Shown: positions 25,054 through 33,218 of the stretch, piece by piece
Layout of the letters: every line of letters begins with the position of its first letter
How positions within the stretch are numbered: position 1 is the first letter of the stretch
Assembly (NCBI GenBank): GCA_031546825.1
Contig: JAVBJU010000019.1
Span: forward strand, 62,001-126,000
Origin: Hohaiivirga sp031546825
GTDB taxonomy: Bacteria > Pseudomonadota > Alphaproteobacteria > Rhizobiales > Beijerinckiaceae
DNA: 64,000 nucleotides
Reading direction: 5' to 3'
Notes under the pieces: model-generated
Databases searched by the model: none
Seen by the model: only the letters and a program-made list of their open reading frames with translations
What the model was told of the DNA's origin: nothing
Translations under genes and position numbers: made by a program

Positions 25054-25154
25054 CTAGAGTGAAGCGTGTTTAATATGAAACGCGCTTCACTCTAGATTTT
25101 TTGATGCCGTAACGCTTTGCGTTTAACCGGCGATCCACTTAAAACGCGCGTTAC
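25054..25154 (-). repeat. ~100 bp palindromic intergenic repeat, copy 1
   Basis: This segment is about 92-95% identical by hand alignment, in inverted orientation, to 55323-55421. Its left half is a near-perfect hairpin: CTAGAGTGAAGCGTGTTT (25054-25071) against AAACGCGCTTCACTCTAG (25078-25095), 17 of 18 positions paired. It lies directly after the stop of the minus-strand methyltransferase, as copy 2 lies directly after the stop of the SDR gene. A T-run follows the hairpin on the plus strand. Confidence 0.85.
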
Positions 25155-25155
25155 T

Positions 25156-25797
25156 CTAACTCCGCTTCTTTAGCGTCAACACCTTGAAGAACCCGGCCGG
25201 AAACACCGGCGTGGGCGCTTCGAGCGTATAATTGCCGTTGCGGCGCGCCCAATCCTCGACCTGGCTCACTTTGAAGTTCGAGCTCCAACCGACATATTTC
25301 ACCAGCGGCGCAACCGCCCGCTCATAGACGGCCACCGGCCCATCCTGTGCGCCAAAATGGTTGACGAGCACGATGACGCCGCCGGGGCGCAACACCCGGT
25401 CGAACTCGTTCATGGCGGCGTCGAAATCGGGCACCAGCGTGATGATGAACTGCGCTGAAACCGCGTCAAAACAGGTGTCCGGAAAATCGGTCTTGCAGAC
25501 ATCCATCACCTGCAAGCTCTTCACATGGTTGAGCCCCATGCGCTCCACCTTCTCCGAGGCGCGCTTGAGCATATCGCCCGAAAGGTCGATGCCATGCACT
25601 TCGCTCGTGGCGGGGTAATATTGCAGCGCAAGCCCGGTGCCGACGCCTGCTTCCAAAATCTTCGGGCCACCCGCAGCGGCAGCCGCAACAGCCGCCTTGG
25701 CCGCCGGGGCGGTCAAACGGTCATAGAGAATGTCGTATATCGGTGCCCAGCGCGCATAGGCTTTGCGCATGATCGATGTGGTACTCGACCCTTCCAT
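25156..25797 (-). CDS. Class I SAM methyltransferase, PmtA-like
   Basis: A 213-residue protein. KAYARWAPIYDILYDRLTAPAA leads into the SAM-binding motif GPKILEAGVGTGLALQYYP, followed by VHGIDLSGDMLKRA and VLRPGGVIVLVNHFGA. This arrangement and the HKAYARWAPIYD-like opening resemble the rhizobial phosphatidylethanolamine N-methyltransferase PmtA, which makes phosphatidylcholine at the inner membrane face; other lipid or quinone methyltransferases remain possible. Its start lies 12 bases after the mnmA stop, so they are probably co-transcribed. The stop codon is followed immediately by the palindromic repeat. Confidence 0.75.
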   Translation of the reverse strand: MEGSSTTSIMRKAYARWAPIYDILYDRLTAPAAKAAVAAAAAGGPKILEAGVGTGLALQYYPATSEVHGIDLSGDMLKRASEKVERMGLNHVKSLQVMDVCKTDFPDTCFDAVSAQFIITLVPDFDAAMNEFDRVLRPGGVIVLVNHFGAQDGPVAVYERAVAPLVKYVGWSSNFKVSQVEDWARRNGNYTLEAPTPVFPAGFFKVLTLKKRS

Positions 25798-25809
25798 TAT
25801 TATTCCCCT

Positions 25810-27042
25810 TTAGCCAAACTTGGACAGCGGCACCGCGTTGTGGCGCAGTATCGTCCCACCACCGAGCAAACGGGCCCGCGGGTCTTCGCTGTCGTAGAAA
25901 ACGCAAGCCTGTCCCGGCGACACGCCGTCTTCCGCCTGCAATAACTCCACTTCGGCACCACCGTCAATGAAACGCAGTATGGCCGCACGTGGTTCCCGGG
26001 TTGAGCGGACCCGCACCGCAATTTCAAGGCCGTCAGCGCCGGGCTTGGTATCGCCCAGCCAGTTGATGTCACCGACCCGGATCACCTTGGTCGCCAGCGC
26101 TTCCTTGGGTCCGACAATCACCCGCGCTCCATCGGCGTCGAGCTTGATGACATAGAGCGGCTCACCCGTGGCAAGCCCGAGGCCGCGCCGCTGGCCGACC
26201 GTATAGTGGATAATGCCCTCATGCCGACCGAGCACCCGCCCGTCGAGATGGACCACATCGCCGGGCGTGACCGAACCGGGTTTCAGGCGTTCGATGATGT
26301 CGGAATAGCGCCCCTGGGGCACAAAGCAGATATCCTGGCTGTCGGCCTTCTCGGAGACGGAAAGGCCAAGCTCGCGCGCAAGTTCGCGTGTCTCGTTCTT
26401 GGTCTTCAGTTCACCGAGCGGGAAGCGCAGAATGTCGAGTTGCTCCGGCGTGGTGGCATAGAGGAAATAGCTCTGGTCGCGCTGGGGATCGGCGGCGCGG
26501 AACAGACCACGGCGGCCATCGGGCAGCGCGCGATCAATCACGTAATGGCCCGTCGCCAGCACATCGGCACCGAGGTCTTTTGCCGTGGCAAGGAGATCGC
26601 GAAACTTGATGGAACGGTTGCATTCCACGCAAGGAATTGGCGTCTCGCCCAGAAGATAGCTTTCGGCAAAACGATCGATCACCTCCTGGCGGAAGCGATC
26701 TTCATAATCGAGCACGTAATGGGGGATGCCGATGGTCTCGGCCACGCGGCGCGCATCGTGGATATCCTGGCCCGCACAGCACGCGCCACGGCGATGGATG
26801 GCATCGCCATGGTCATAAAGCTGGAGCGTGATGCCGATGACATCATAACCCTCGCGCTTCAGCATGGCGGCGACCACCGAGGAATCCACCCCGCCCGACA
26901 TCGCCACGACAACCCGCGTCTTTTCGGGCGTGCGCATCAAGCCAAGCGAATTTTGGGCCGCCAGGTGGGTTTCCCCCGCCTGCTCCGTGCCATTGGCCGC
27001 ACTGTCGGTGCGCCACCGTTCCTGTGTCTTAATATCTGTCAT
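25810..27042 (-). CDS. mnmA: tRNA-specific 2-thiouridylase MnmA
   Basis: A 410-residue protein. VVVAMSGGVDSSVVAAMLKREGYDVIGITLQLYDH is the PP-loop, CAGQDIHDARRVAETIGIPHYVLDYEDRF and PIPCVECNRSIKF hold the first catalytic cysteine, and GVSPGQACVFYD the C-terminal part. It thiolates U34 of Lys, Glu and Gln tRNAs. The start is set at ATG 27042 (TDIKTQERWRTD); an in-frame TTG at 27072 would add ten residues. The first 40 residues are not conserved, so an ATG further in (LMRTPEKTRVVV) is also possible. Confidence 0.93.
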   Translation of the reverse strand: MTDIKTQERWRTDSAANGTEQAGETHLAAQNSLGLMRTPEKTRVVVAMSGGVDSSVVAAMLKREGYDVIGITLQLYDHGDAIHRRGACCAGQDIHDARRVAETIGIPHYVLDYEDRFRQEVIDRFAESYLLGETPIPCVECNRSIKFRDLLATAKDLGADVLATGHYVIDRALPDGRRGLFRAADPQRDQSYFLYATTPEQLDILRFPLGELKTKNETRELARELGLSVSEKADSQDICFVPQGRYSDIIERLKPGSVTPGDVVHLDGRVLGRHEGIIHYTVGQRRGLGLATGEPLYVIKLDADGARVIVGPKEALATKVIRVGDINWLGDTKPGADGLEIAVRVRSTREPRAAILRFIDGGAEVELLQAEDGVSPGQACVFYDSEDPRARLLGGGTILRHNAVPLSKFG

Positions 27043-27415
27043 TTTGTCTGAACACTCGCCTCGCCGGCTCAAATTCCGGCAACGCCAACGGCATCCTATA
27101 ATCCGAGTTGACCGGAATCGCCAGAGTGGAATGCAATTCCTGCGTCACTGGCAGAAAGGTGCGGCCACGGTTTAGAGCTCATTTACCGCGTTTTTAACAT
27201 AGACCGGCACGGTCAAAATTCCAGATCAATCGTATTTTTGTTGCAAAAACAGAATGTTACGCGGCCTCTCACATGCCCATTCGAGGGCGGGCGCAAGTAA
27301 AACTGCGACAAAAATGCGGCGAAGAGAAAAATAAACGCGGTGCTTAGGACTCTTTTAAGCCCCCTCGCCTAGTGTGTGGCTTGGTTAATTCATCAGTCCT
27401 TGTGTGAGCGTATCT
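27043..27415. other. Intergenic region between mnmA and sciP
   Basis: A divergent spacer of 373 bases with no coding sequence. It contains one CtrA-like box (27183-27198, listed separately) and AT-rich stretches just after it. The promoters of mnmA (minus) and sciP (plus) must lie here. Confidence 0.5.
27183..27198 (+). promoter_or_regulatory. Candidate CtrA box upstream of sciP/mnmA
   Basis: TTAC-N7-TTAAC matches the CtrA consensus TTAA-N7-TTAAC with one mismatch. It lies 218 bases before sciP and 141 bases before mnmA on the other strand. sciP is under CtrA control in Caulobacter, which supports the call, but the distance to sciP is long. Confidence 0.4.
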
Positions 27416-27691
27416 ATGACTGAAGCATTCCGTTTACGGGCAAAATTTGTTACCGGCCCAGATGGCAGCCCGCTGACCATCGCCGATCTTCCCCCGCCAA
27501 GCACCCGCCGTTGGGTCATCAGGCGCAAGGCCGAAGTGGTGGCTGCCGTGCGTGGCGGCCTGCTTAGTCTCGAAGAGGCTTGCAACCGCTATACCTTGAC
27601 CACTGAGGAGTTTCTCAGTTGGCAGATGTCCATCGACCAGCATGGCCTTGCCGGTCTGCGCACGACGCGCATCCAGCAATACCGGATGTGA
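27416..27691 (+). CDS. sciP: CtrA inhibitor SciP (DUF1153)
   Basis: A 91-residue protein of the DUF1153 family. KFVTGPDGSPLTIADLPPPSTRRWVIRRKAEVVAAVRGGLLSLEEACNRYTLTTEEFLSWQ is nearly the full SciP helix-turn-helix. In Caulobacter SciP binds CtrA and represses CtrA-activated genes early in the cell cycle. The ATG at 27416 gives the usual MTEA start; a GTG 12 bases upstream is in frame. It lies 2.3 kb from ctrA and 4.4 kb from chpT. A hairpin terminator follows. Confidence 0.93.
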   Translation: MTEAFRLRAKFVTGPDGSPLTIADLPPPSTRRWVIRRKAEVVAAVRGGLLSLEEACNRYTLTTEEFLSWQMSIDQHGLAGLRTTRIQQYRM

Positions 27692-27711
27692 TGGCCTCAG
27701 AGATTTACAGC

Positions 27712-27744
27712 CAGCCGCACTCCGGGTGCGGCTGAGGCTTTTTC
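27712..27744 (+). terminator. Rho-independent terminator of sciP
   Basis: CAGCCGCAC (27712-27720) pairs with GTGCGGCTG (27726-27734) around TCCGG, followed by AGGCTTTTTC. It lies 20 bases after sciP and touches the stop of the convergent membrane-protein gene. Confidence 0.85.
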
Positions 27745-28747
27745 ATTTGCCGTCGACCGCGTTTCCGCTGATCTTGCGCCGCAGCACACCCAAGAGGTTG
27801 GCGCGTTCATGCACGATCACGACAACGATGGACAGGGCGAAGGGGATCAGCAGATATAGCAGCCGGAATACGATGAGCGCGGCGATCAGATCGGCTTGTC
27901 TCACTTCTGGCAGAGCAACCAGAAATACCCCTTCAAAAACCCCAAGCCCACCCGGAGCATGCGAAATCAGTGCCGCCGAGAAAGAGGCGAGGAAGACGGC
28001 CAGGATCATGACATATCCTGGGTTCACCTCACCCGGCAGGGCGTAATAGATGATGCCCGCCGCGCCAAGAAGCTCAAGCGGCCCGGCAATCACCTGACGG
28101 ATCATCACGCCCGGCGTCGGGTAGGCCAGCCGGAAGCGCCCAATGGTCAGCGGACGCAGGCGCGCAAGTGACCCGATGATATAGAGCGCCACAAAACCAA
28201 CCAGCACCAGACCGATGATCAGGCCCATCTGCGCGGAGGCCAGCGTTTGCTTCCAATCTGCCGGAATGCCGAGTTTGCCGGAGATATGACCGAGCAGCAT
28301 CGGCTTCCAGGTCAATAATCCGCCGGTCAGAATGATAACGCCAAGCGCGAAGGTAAAGGCGCATAAGCCCACCAGAACCGCGATCTGTCCGGTGGATAGG
28401 CCCTTGGCCGAATAGGCCCGGTAACGCACAATCGCGCCGGAGAAAACCGAAGCGCCGATATTATGCGACAAGGCGTAAGTGGTGAAGGACGCCACCGACA
28501 CATACCACCACGAGATATTGCGCACCCCAAGATGCAGCAGCGCGATGCGGTCATACCAGGCCAGCGCCGCATAGGCGGCCAGCGTCGAGACCAACGCCAG
28601 GAGGTAATGATGGTGCGGAATGGCTTTCAGACTGTCCCACACATCGGCAATCGAGAGGGAATGCAGCTTGTTATAGAGCAGCCAGCAGGACAAAACGACG
28701 GCGAGAATGCCAATAATGGGCCAGAGGAAATCCCGAACGCTTTTCAT
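27743..28747 (-). CDS. UPF0104 / lysylphosphatidylglycerol synthase-like integral membrane protein
   Basis: A 334-residue inner-membrane protein with about 8-9 hydrophobic segments. It matches the flippase part of the LPG synthase family (LSHNIGASVFSGAIVRYRAYSAKGLSTGQIAVLVG, and SHAPGGLGVFEGVFLVALPE) but has no C-terminal aminoacyltransferase domain. The ATG at 28747 is preceded by AAGAAAGAAAC; the frame extends upstream to 28966 with Cys- and Arg-rich sequence that is not coding. The role, probably in lipid transport or modification, is inferred only from the family. Confidence 0.85.
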   Translation of the reverse strand: MKSVRDFLWPIIGILAVVLSCWLLYNKLHSLSIADVWDSLKAIPHHHYLLALVSTLAAYAALAWYDRIALLHLGVRNISWWYVSVASFTTYALSHNIGASVFSGAIVRYRAYSAKGLSTGQIAVLVGLCAFTFALGVIILTGGLLTWKPMLLGHISGKLGIPADWKQTLASAQMGLIIGLVLVGFVALYIIGSLARLRPLTIGRFRLAYPTPGVMIRQVIAGPLELLGAAGIIYYALPGEVNPGYVMILAVFLASFSAALISHAPGGLGVFEGVFLVALPEVRQADLIAALIVFRLLYLLIPFALSIVVVIVHERANLLGVLRRKISGNAVDGK

Positions 28748-28966
28748 AAACGTTGTTTCTTTCTTGATATGTTGTCCCGAGTTGCGTCGCCATCGCATCT
28801 GTTTGCAACGCATGAGGCGACAGCGCGTTCTCTCTTGCACCAAGCCTTGTTTTTGCGCAAGCGGCGCATTGTGCCGCACGGGAGAAGTCAACTGGCGGGA
28901 TAGCAGCCGATTGCGGCAAAAAAGAAGCGCTGTGAAACACGAGCACGCCTGGAGCATCCACATCAT

Positions 28967-29002
28967 GAAAAAACCGACAGCGATGGGATCATCACTGTCG
29001 GC
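28967..29002 (-). terminator. Rho-independent terminator of fliJ
   Basis: On the minus strand CCGACAG pairs with CTGTCGG (plus positions 28995-29001 and 28974-28980), the stem extends by GATG/CATC, and it is followed by six T. It lies about 30 bases after the fliJ stop. The rest of 28748-29034 shows nothing coding. Confidence 0.88.
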
Positions 29003-29034
29003 TTAAAATCCATAATCACTGGCGTTGGGGTCGC

Positions 29035-29448
29035 TCAGAACCCGGCGCGGGCCCCGGCAACAATGCCGTCGAGCGACAGGGCGGTTTCCTTGAGAACGGA
29101 AACCAGCTTGTCGCTGGTGCGCTCGCGGTCTTCGAGAACTTCAGCCTTCTTCAGTTCCTCGAAAGCCTCGCCGAGTGAGGCCTTGGCGTCGTCGAGCTGG
29201 GCACCGAGGTTTTCAGCCGAGGTGAGCAGATTGTCGCGCCGCTGGCGCGCGGCCCGTGCATAGGTTGAATAGGCAAAATGGGCGGGGTCAGAAATGCCGG
29301 ATTTCTGTTCCTCAGCCGCAATTTCACGGGCGAGATCAGCAGCCATTCTGTCGAAATCGGCGATCATCATCTCGATCTGAGCCACCCGCTTGCGCTTTTC
29401 ATCAACCTGAAAACGCTTGAGCCGGATGAGCGTGTTCCGCGGCTTCAT
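29035..29448 (-). CDS. fliJ: FliJ-like flagellar export chaperone
   Basis: A 137-residue, highly charged protein predicted to be almost entirely helical coiled coil (LIRLKRFQVDEKRKRVAQIEMMIADFDRMAADLAREIAAEEQ). Length, the N-terminal LxxFQVDEKRR pattern and position divergent from ctrA match the FliJ gene of other Hyphomicrobiales. FliJ interacts with the flagellar export ATPase FliI. No other flagellar gene is in the window. A CtrA-like box lies in its upstream region (29610-29625). Confidence 0.8.
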   Translation of the reverse strand: MKPRNTLIRLKRFQVDEKRKRVAQIEMMIADFDRMAADLAREIAAEEQKSGISDPAHFAYSTYARAARQRRDNLLTSAENLGAQLDDAKASLGEAFEELKKAEVLEDRERTSDKLVSVLKETALSLDGIVAGARAGF

Positions 29449-29991
29449 ACTTTATACTCCACAAAGGTCGCCTGTCTTGAAGTCGGCACTGCTTTTTCTT
29501 GCGGTGCCGCGAAGGTTCATGCGTCAAGGAGTGCTCAGTTCCCCCGCAACGACAGGTGCCACTATGGCCCAAACAAGTTGACCGTTTCTTACTCGAAACG
29601 ACTTTTTTCGTTAAATATTCGTTACTTACAGCCAACCTTGAAAAATCTTCCGCCCCCACGAAAGCGGCGTCAACGATTTATTTACCATTTCCGTTAACAC
29701 TTGCCTCGAAACCAAGTGATTCCCGCTTCGCCCCTCAAGCCATGGGCAAAGAACTACAGGCGGGCATCACGAATGGCGCTGGAGATGAAAAGGTTAACCC
29801 GTTTGTAAAAAGTTGGCTTCTCAAAGAACAGGAAAAGTTCGGGAAGTGACTTGCACAGGTGAATCACGGTTTGTTAACCATCATTGGATAGCGTTGCGAA
29901 TCAGTTAACGAGCGTCCGCCGCGAGAGCCAGCGCCGGACAGTAGGTGGAAACGCCGCACGCTCCTGAGGCTCCGAGGTTGGGGAAAGACAA
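29449..29991. promoter_or_regulatory. fliJ-ctrA divergent control region with CtrA boxes and GANTC sites
   Basis: 543 bases with no convincing gene. It holds GTTAA-N7-TTAC (29610-29625), TTAA-N7-GTAA (29794-29808), TTAACCAT (29874-29881) and TTAAC (29905-29909), all matching or half-matching the CtrA consensus, and three GANTC motifs (29718-29722, 29861-29865, 29898-29902), the CcrM methylation sequence. In Caulobacter and Brucella ctrA is autoregulated and controlled by methylation at such sites, so this is most likely the ctrA promoter region. A 35-codon frame at 29742-29849 is too weak to call. Confidence 0.75.
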
Positions 29992-30693
29992 ATGCGCGTA
30001 CTTCTCATCGAGGACGATAGCGCCACGGCCCAAAGCGTCGAGTTGATGCTGAAGACCGAGAATTTCAATGTCTACACCACCGATCTCGGTGAGGAGGGCG
30101 TTGATCTTGGCAAACTCTACGATTACGACATCATCCTGCTCGACCTGAACCTGCCGGATATGTCGGGTTACGAGGTGCTTCGCAACCTTCGCGTCGGCAA
30201 GATCAAGACACCCATTCTCATTCTCTCGGGCATGGGCACGATTGAGGACAAGGTGAAGGGTCTCGGCTTCGGTGCCGATGACTATCTCACCAAGCCTTTC
30301 CACAAGGACGAACTGGTTGCCCGCATCCACGCCGTGGTGCGCCGCTCCAAGGGCCATGCCCAATCGGTCATCAATACCGGTGATCTCGTCGTCAACCTCG
30401 ACACCAAGACCGTCGAAGTTTCCGGCTCCCGCGTTCATCTGACCGGCAAAGAATACCAGATGCTTGAGCTTCTGGCGCTCCGCAAGGGCACCACGCTCAC
30501 CCCGGACATGTTCCTCAACCACCTTTATGGCGGCATGGACGAGCCGGAATTGAAGATCATCGACGTCTTTATCTGCAAGCTGCGCAAGAAGCTCGCCAAT
30601 GCGTCCGGCGGCAAAAATTACATCGAAACCGTCTGGGGCCGTGGCTACGTGCTGCGTGAACCCGACGACATCGAGCAGCGCATCGCTGTTTGA
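29992..30693 (+). CDS. ctrA: Cell-cycle response regulator CtrA
   Basis: A 233-residue OmpR-family regulator. The receiver domain has the acidic pocket LIEDD (Glu 7, Asp 8, Asp 9), the phosphorylation site Asp 51 in ILLDLNLPDMSGYEVL, and the conserved Lys in DYLTKPF. The C-terminal winged helix is VHLTGKEYQMLELLALRKG and ETVWGRGYVL. CtrA governs replication initiation, division and flagellar genes in alphaproteobacteria. The C-terminus is not followed by an LVAA-type degradation signal; it ends DIEQRIAV, which keeps the hydrophobic end. The terminator is 33 bases downstream. Confidence 0.98.
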   Translation: MRVLLIEDDSATAQSVELMLKTENFNVYTTDLGEEGVDLGKLYDYDIILLDLNLPDMSGYEVLRNLRVGKIKTPILILSGMGTIEDKVKGLGFGADDYLTKPFHKDELVARIHAVVRRSKGHAQSVINTGDLVVNLDTKTVEVSGSRVHLTGKEYQMLELLALRKGTTLTPDMFLNHLYGGMDEPELKIIDVFICKLRKKLANASGGKNYIETVWGRGYVLREPDDIEQRIAV

Positions 30694-30725
30694 GGAATAA
30701 GAATATAACAGGGTCTCTTTCGCCT

Positions 30726-30752
30726 CCGGCTCCATGAGCCGGGGGTTTTTTA
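30726..30752 (+). terminator. Rho-independent terminator of ctrA
   Basis: CCGGCTC (30726-30732) pairs with GAGCCGG (30736-30742) around CAT, followed by GGGTTTTTTATT. Confidence 0.9.
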
Positions 30753-30766
30753 TTGGGAGGATGCCG

Positions 30767-31492
30767 TTACCGTATCCCGGAAATCGGCCCCGCACCCTTC
30801 CCCGCCTGATATAAAATCGCCTGTGCCAACGGCGACCATAGCGGCATGCGAATGCCCGCCTCCGCAAGCCCGCGCCGCAGCCATTCATTGCATGTGAGCA
30901 GGGGTGAATAACGTCCGGTCGCAGAATAAAAGGCGTCGGAACGCCACGGACCCGGCGCGGTTAGTTTTTTAGGAATGCGCCCATCGGCGTCTCGGGCGAA
31001 GCCAGCTTCGAGATAGCGGGTCAACACCCGCAATTGCGCGACCGACAGCCGAATGCGCACGGCATCCGCAGGCGGGGGAAGGGTGGCGTCGATGAAATAT
31101 GGGGCGACATGCATCACCGTGCCATTCATGCCGAGCAGCGCCTTGGCCGCATTCGTCACCTTGAGATCACCCCATGTGGGCGTGTCGATAAAAATCGCCC
31201 GGTCTCCCCAGCCGAACGCCAGATAATTGCTGCGCGCGTCGGCGGTGAGGAAGTCTGTCATGGGGAGCGCATCGCGCCAGTCACCCGCTCCGGAGCGGAT
31301 GGGCACAAGCACTTCCGTATGAATACCATTGGAAATGATTTCGATGGGTATGCCGTCGTCCGGTTCACGGAAGTCGCCGTTCACCGGAATAACCGCGCCA
31401 ATCAAAGCGGCAAAACCAAAGAGAACGCTGGCCATCACCAACGACGCGACGGCTCTCACCGCCCATCGCAGGACATGCCGCGCGGCCCTCAT
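30767..31492 (-). CDS. DUF2459 / TIGR02117 family protein
   Basis: A 241-residue protein of the DUF2459 family. An N-terminal membrane anchor (AVASLVMASVLFGFAALIGAVIP) is followed by IEIISNGIHTEVLVPI, YLAFGWGDRAIFIDTPTW, and LLTCNEWLRRGLAEAG, which are the conserved family blocks and include His, Asp and Cys residues that suggest a papain-like fold. The function is unknown. It starts 4 bases after the chpT stop on the minus strand, so it is cotranscribed with chpT. Confidence 0.85.
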   Translation of the reverse strand: MRAARHVLRWAVRAVASLVMASVLFGFAALIGAVIPVNGDFREPDDGIPIEIISNGIHTEVLVPIRSGAGDWRDALPMTDFLTADARSNYLAFGWGDRAIFIDTPTWGDLKVTNAAKALLGMNGTVMHVAPYFIDATLPPPADAVRIRLSVAQLRVLTRYLEAGFARDADGRIPKKLTAPGPWRSDAFYSATGRYSPLLTCNEWLRRGLAEAGIRMPLWSPLAQAILYQAGKGAGPISGIR

Positions 31493-31495
31493 GGA

Positions 31496-32131
31496 TTAAG
31501 TGGCGCGTATGACGATTTCGTTTTCGCCCGCTGTCACCGTCACGGCCATGCCCGCAGCCTCGGCTACCAGACCCGCGTAATAGGGCTGAATGCAATGGGC
31601 ATCGACAGTGCCACTTTCTGAATTTCCCGCAAGCAGCGCGCGAATTTCCTCGGAGACGCGGGCGTTCTGCCCCTTTGCGGTAAGCGTGAAGTTGCAATCC
31701 TCCGGCCCGCCGTCGATGATCACATCAAGCACGCCGCCGCGCGGGATTGCGCCGCTGGCGATCATGAACAGGTTGAGCAGGAGCTTCACCTTGTTCTTCG
31801 GGTAAAATGCAACCGGGCCGCGCCAGGTGATTTCGATCTTCCCTTCGGGAAACAGACCACGCGACACCTGCTCGGCATCGCCCAGATCAATCATCGCCCC
31901 GGCGGAACCCGCTGCACCAAAAGCCAGGCGCGAAAACTGCAATTTGGCCGATGCCTGCTGCGCGCTCTTGCGAATCAGCTCGAAGGCGAAATCGCGCATC
32001 GAGCTGTCCTTCTCATCCTCCAACACCTCAAGGCCATTGACGATGGCCCCAACCGGCGAAATCACATCGTGACACACGCGGGAACTGACAAGGGCGGAAA
32101 GATCGAGGGCCTCGAGCGAAATCTTTGGCAT
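31496..32131 (-). CDS. chpT: Histidine phosphotransferase ChpT
   Basis: A 211-residue protein. The phosphorylatable His is residue 21 in SSRVCHDVISPVGAIVNGLEVLEDE, and the C-terminal half is a degenerate ATPase-like domain without the ATP-binding motifs. ChpT relays phosphate from CckA to CtrA and CpdR. The ATG at 32131 is preceded by CTGGAGATACC; the frame is open far upstream to 32431 but without conserved sequence. It is only 0.8 kb from ctrA, convergent with it, as in Brucella. Confidence 0.93.
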   Translation of the reverse strand: MPKISLEALDLSALVSSRVCHDVISPVGAIVNGLEVLEDEKDSSMRDFAFELIRKSAQQASAKLQFSRLAFGAAGSAGAMIDLGDAEQVSRGLFPEGKIEITWRGPVAFYPKNKVKLLLNLFMIASGAIPRGGVLDVIIDGGPEDCNFTLTAKGQNARVSEEIRALLAGNSESGTVDAHCIQPYYAGLVAEAAGMAVTVTAGENEIVIRAT

Positions 32132-32304
32132 GGTATCTCCAGAAACGGTCCTGCATGGTGAATAGCGCATAACAATGAAAAAGACCCTAATGGGGAGCAA
32201 ATCCCGTGGGCCGTCTCTTCCAGAGCGGGGTTTGCAGCTTGCAACTATGGCACAAAAGACCGATACCAATGGGAAGAATGATCTGCCAGGGGAGCGCTTA
32301 ACCC

Positions 32305-33114
32305 GTGAATACCCCATACAACGATATCGCGTTGCGGCTCGCCCCCATCGCACGGGAAGCCGGGCGCTTGCTGCGCGACGTGAAAAAGACGCACATCGCA
32401 GTGCGCCGCAAGAGCGACGACACGCCAACATGCCCCGCCGACACCGCGTCGGAAACCCTGATCGTCGGACGGCTGCGCGCCGCTTTTCCCGATATCCCGA
32501 TCATTTCCGAGGAGCGGGTCAGGGATACGGATGTCTCAACCCGTTTCTTTCTGGTCGATCCGCTCGACGGCACCGCCGATTTCATCGACGGCGGCGAAGA
32601 ATATTGCGTCAATATCGCCCTGATTGAGCATGGCCGCCCGGTTGCCGCCGTCATCCACGCGCCTTCTGGAGGCACCACCTGGCTTGCCGGGGAGACAGCG
32701 AATGTGGCATCCGAGGCCGGGCGCATCACGCCCATAGCCGCCCGTAAAACCGAACCCGCCAGCTTCACCGTGCTCGCCAGCAACCGTTACGGCGACGCGC
32801 AAACCGAAACCTGCCTCGATGCCCTCGCCCCACGCCATCGATTGCATATTTCATCGGCCATCAAGTTTTGCCGCATCGCCGAAGGACAGGCCGATCTATA
32901 TCTCCGGCTCGGGCGCACCATGGAATGGGACACGGCTGCGGGGGATCTGCTTCTCTTGCGCGCAGGCGGCTGCGTCTGCGATCTCGACGGCCAGCCGCTC
33001 CGCTATGGCAAGGCCCATGCCGATTACGCCAATGGCCCCTTCGTCGCTCTGGGCGACCCAACACGGGCCAAAGCCATGCTGGCGACATGCACGGTGGCCT
33101 TGGCTCCCACGTAG
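32305..33114 (+). CDS. cysQ: 3'(2'),5'-bisphosphate nucleotidase CysQ-like
   Basis: A 269-residue member of the inositol monophosphatase family. The metal site is DPLDGTADFI (about residue 91) with IISEE before it, and WDTAAGD follows near residue 212. KFCRIAEGQADLYLRLGRTMEWDTAAGD is more like CysQ, which clears 3'-phosphoadenosine 5'-phosphate during sulfur assimilation, than histidinol phosphatase or SuhB. The start is GTG at 32305 after AGGGGAGCG. It is divergent from chpT with 173 bases between the starts. Confidence 0.88.
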   Translation: MNTPYNDIALRLAPIAREAGRLLRDVKKTHIAVRRKSDDTPTCPADTASETLIVGRLRAAFPDIPIISEERVRDTDVSTRFFLVDPLDGTADFIDGGEEYCVNIALIEHGRPVAAVIHAPSGGTTWLAGETANVASEAGRITPIAARKTEPASFTVLASNRYGDAQTETCLDALAPRHRLHISSAIKFCRIAEGQADLYLRLGRTMEWDTAAGDLLLLRAGGCVCDLDGQPLRYGKAHADYANGPFVALGDPTRAKAMLATCTVALAPT

Positions 33115-33218
33115 AGTGATTGTTAAGCTTTGAGAAACTATACTCACCCTCTGTAATCGGCACGGGCTTTCTTAAAAAAAGGAAGCCGCATCCCACGCCC
33201 GCTGAACGAGGAAAGAAC

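Noticed and set aside
29742..29849. Possible 35-codon small ORF in the ctrA control region
   Set aside because: The frame reads MGKELQAGITNGAGDEKVNP and ends in TGA, but there is no convincing ribosome-binding site and it overlaps CtrA boxes. Not enough to call a gene.
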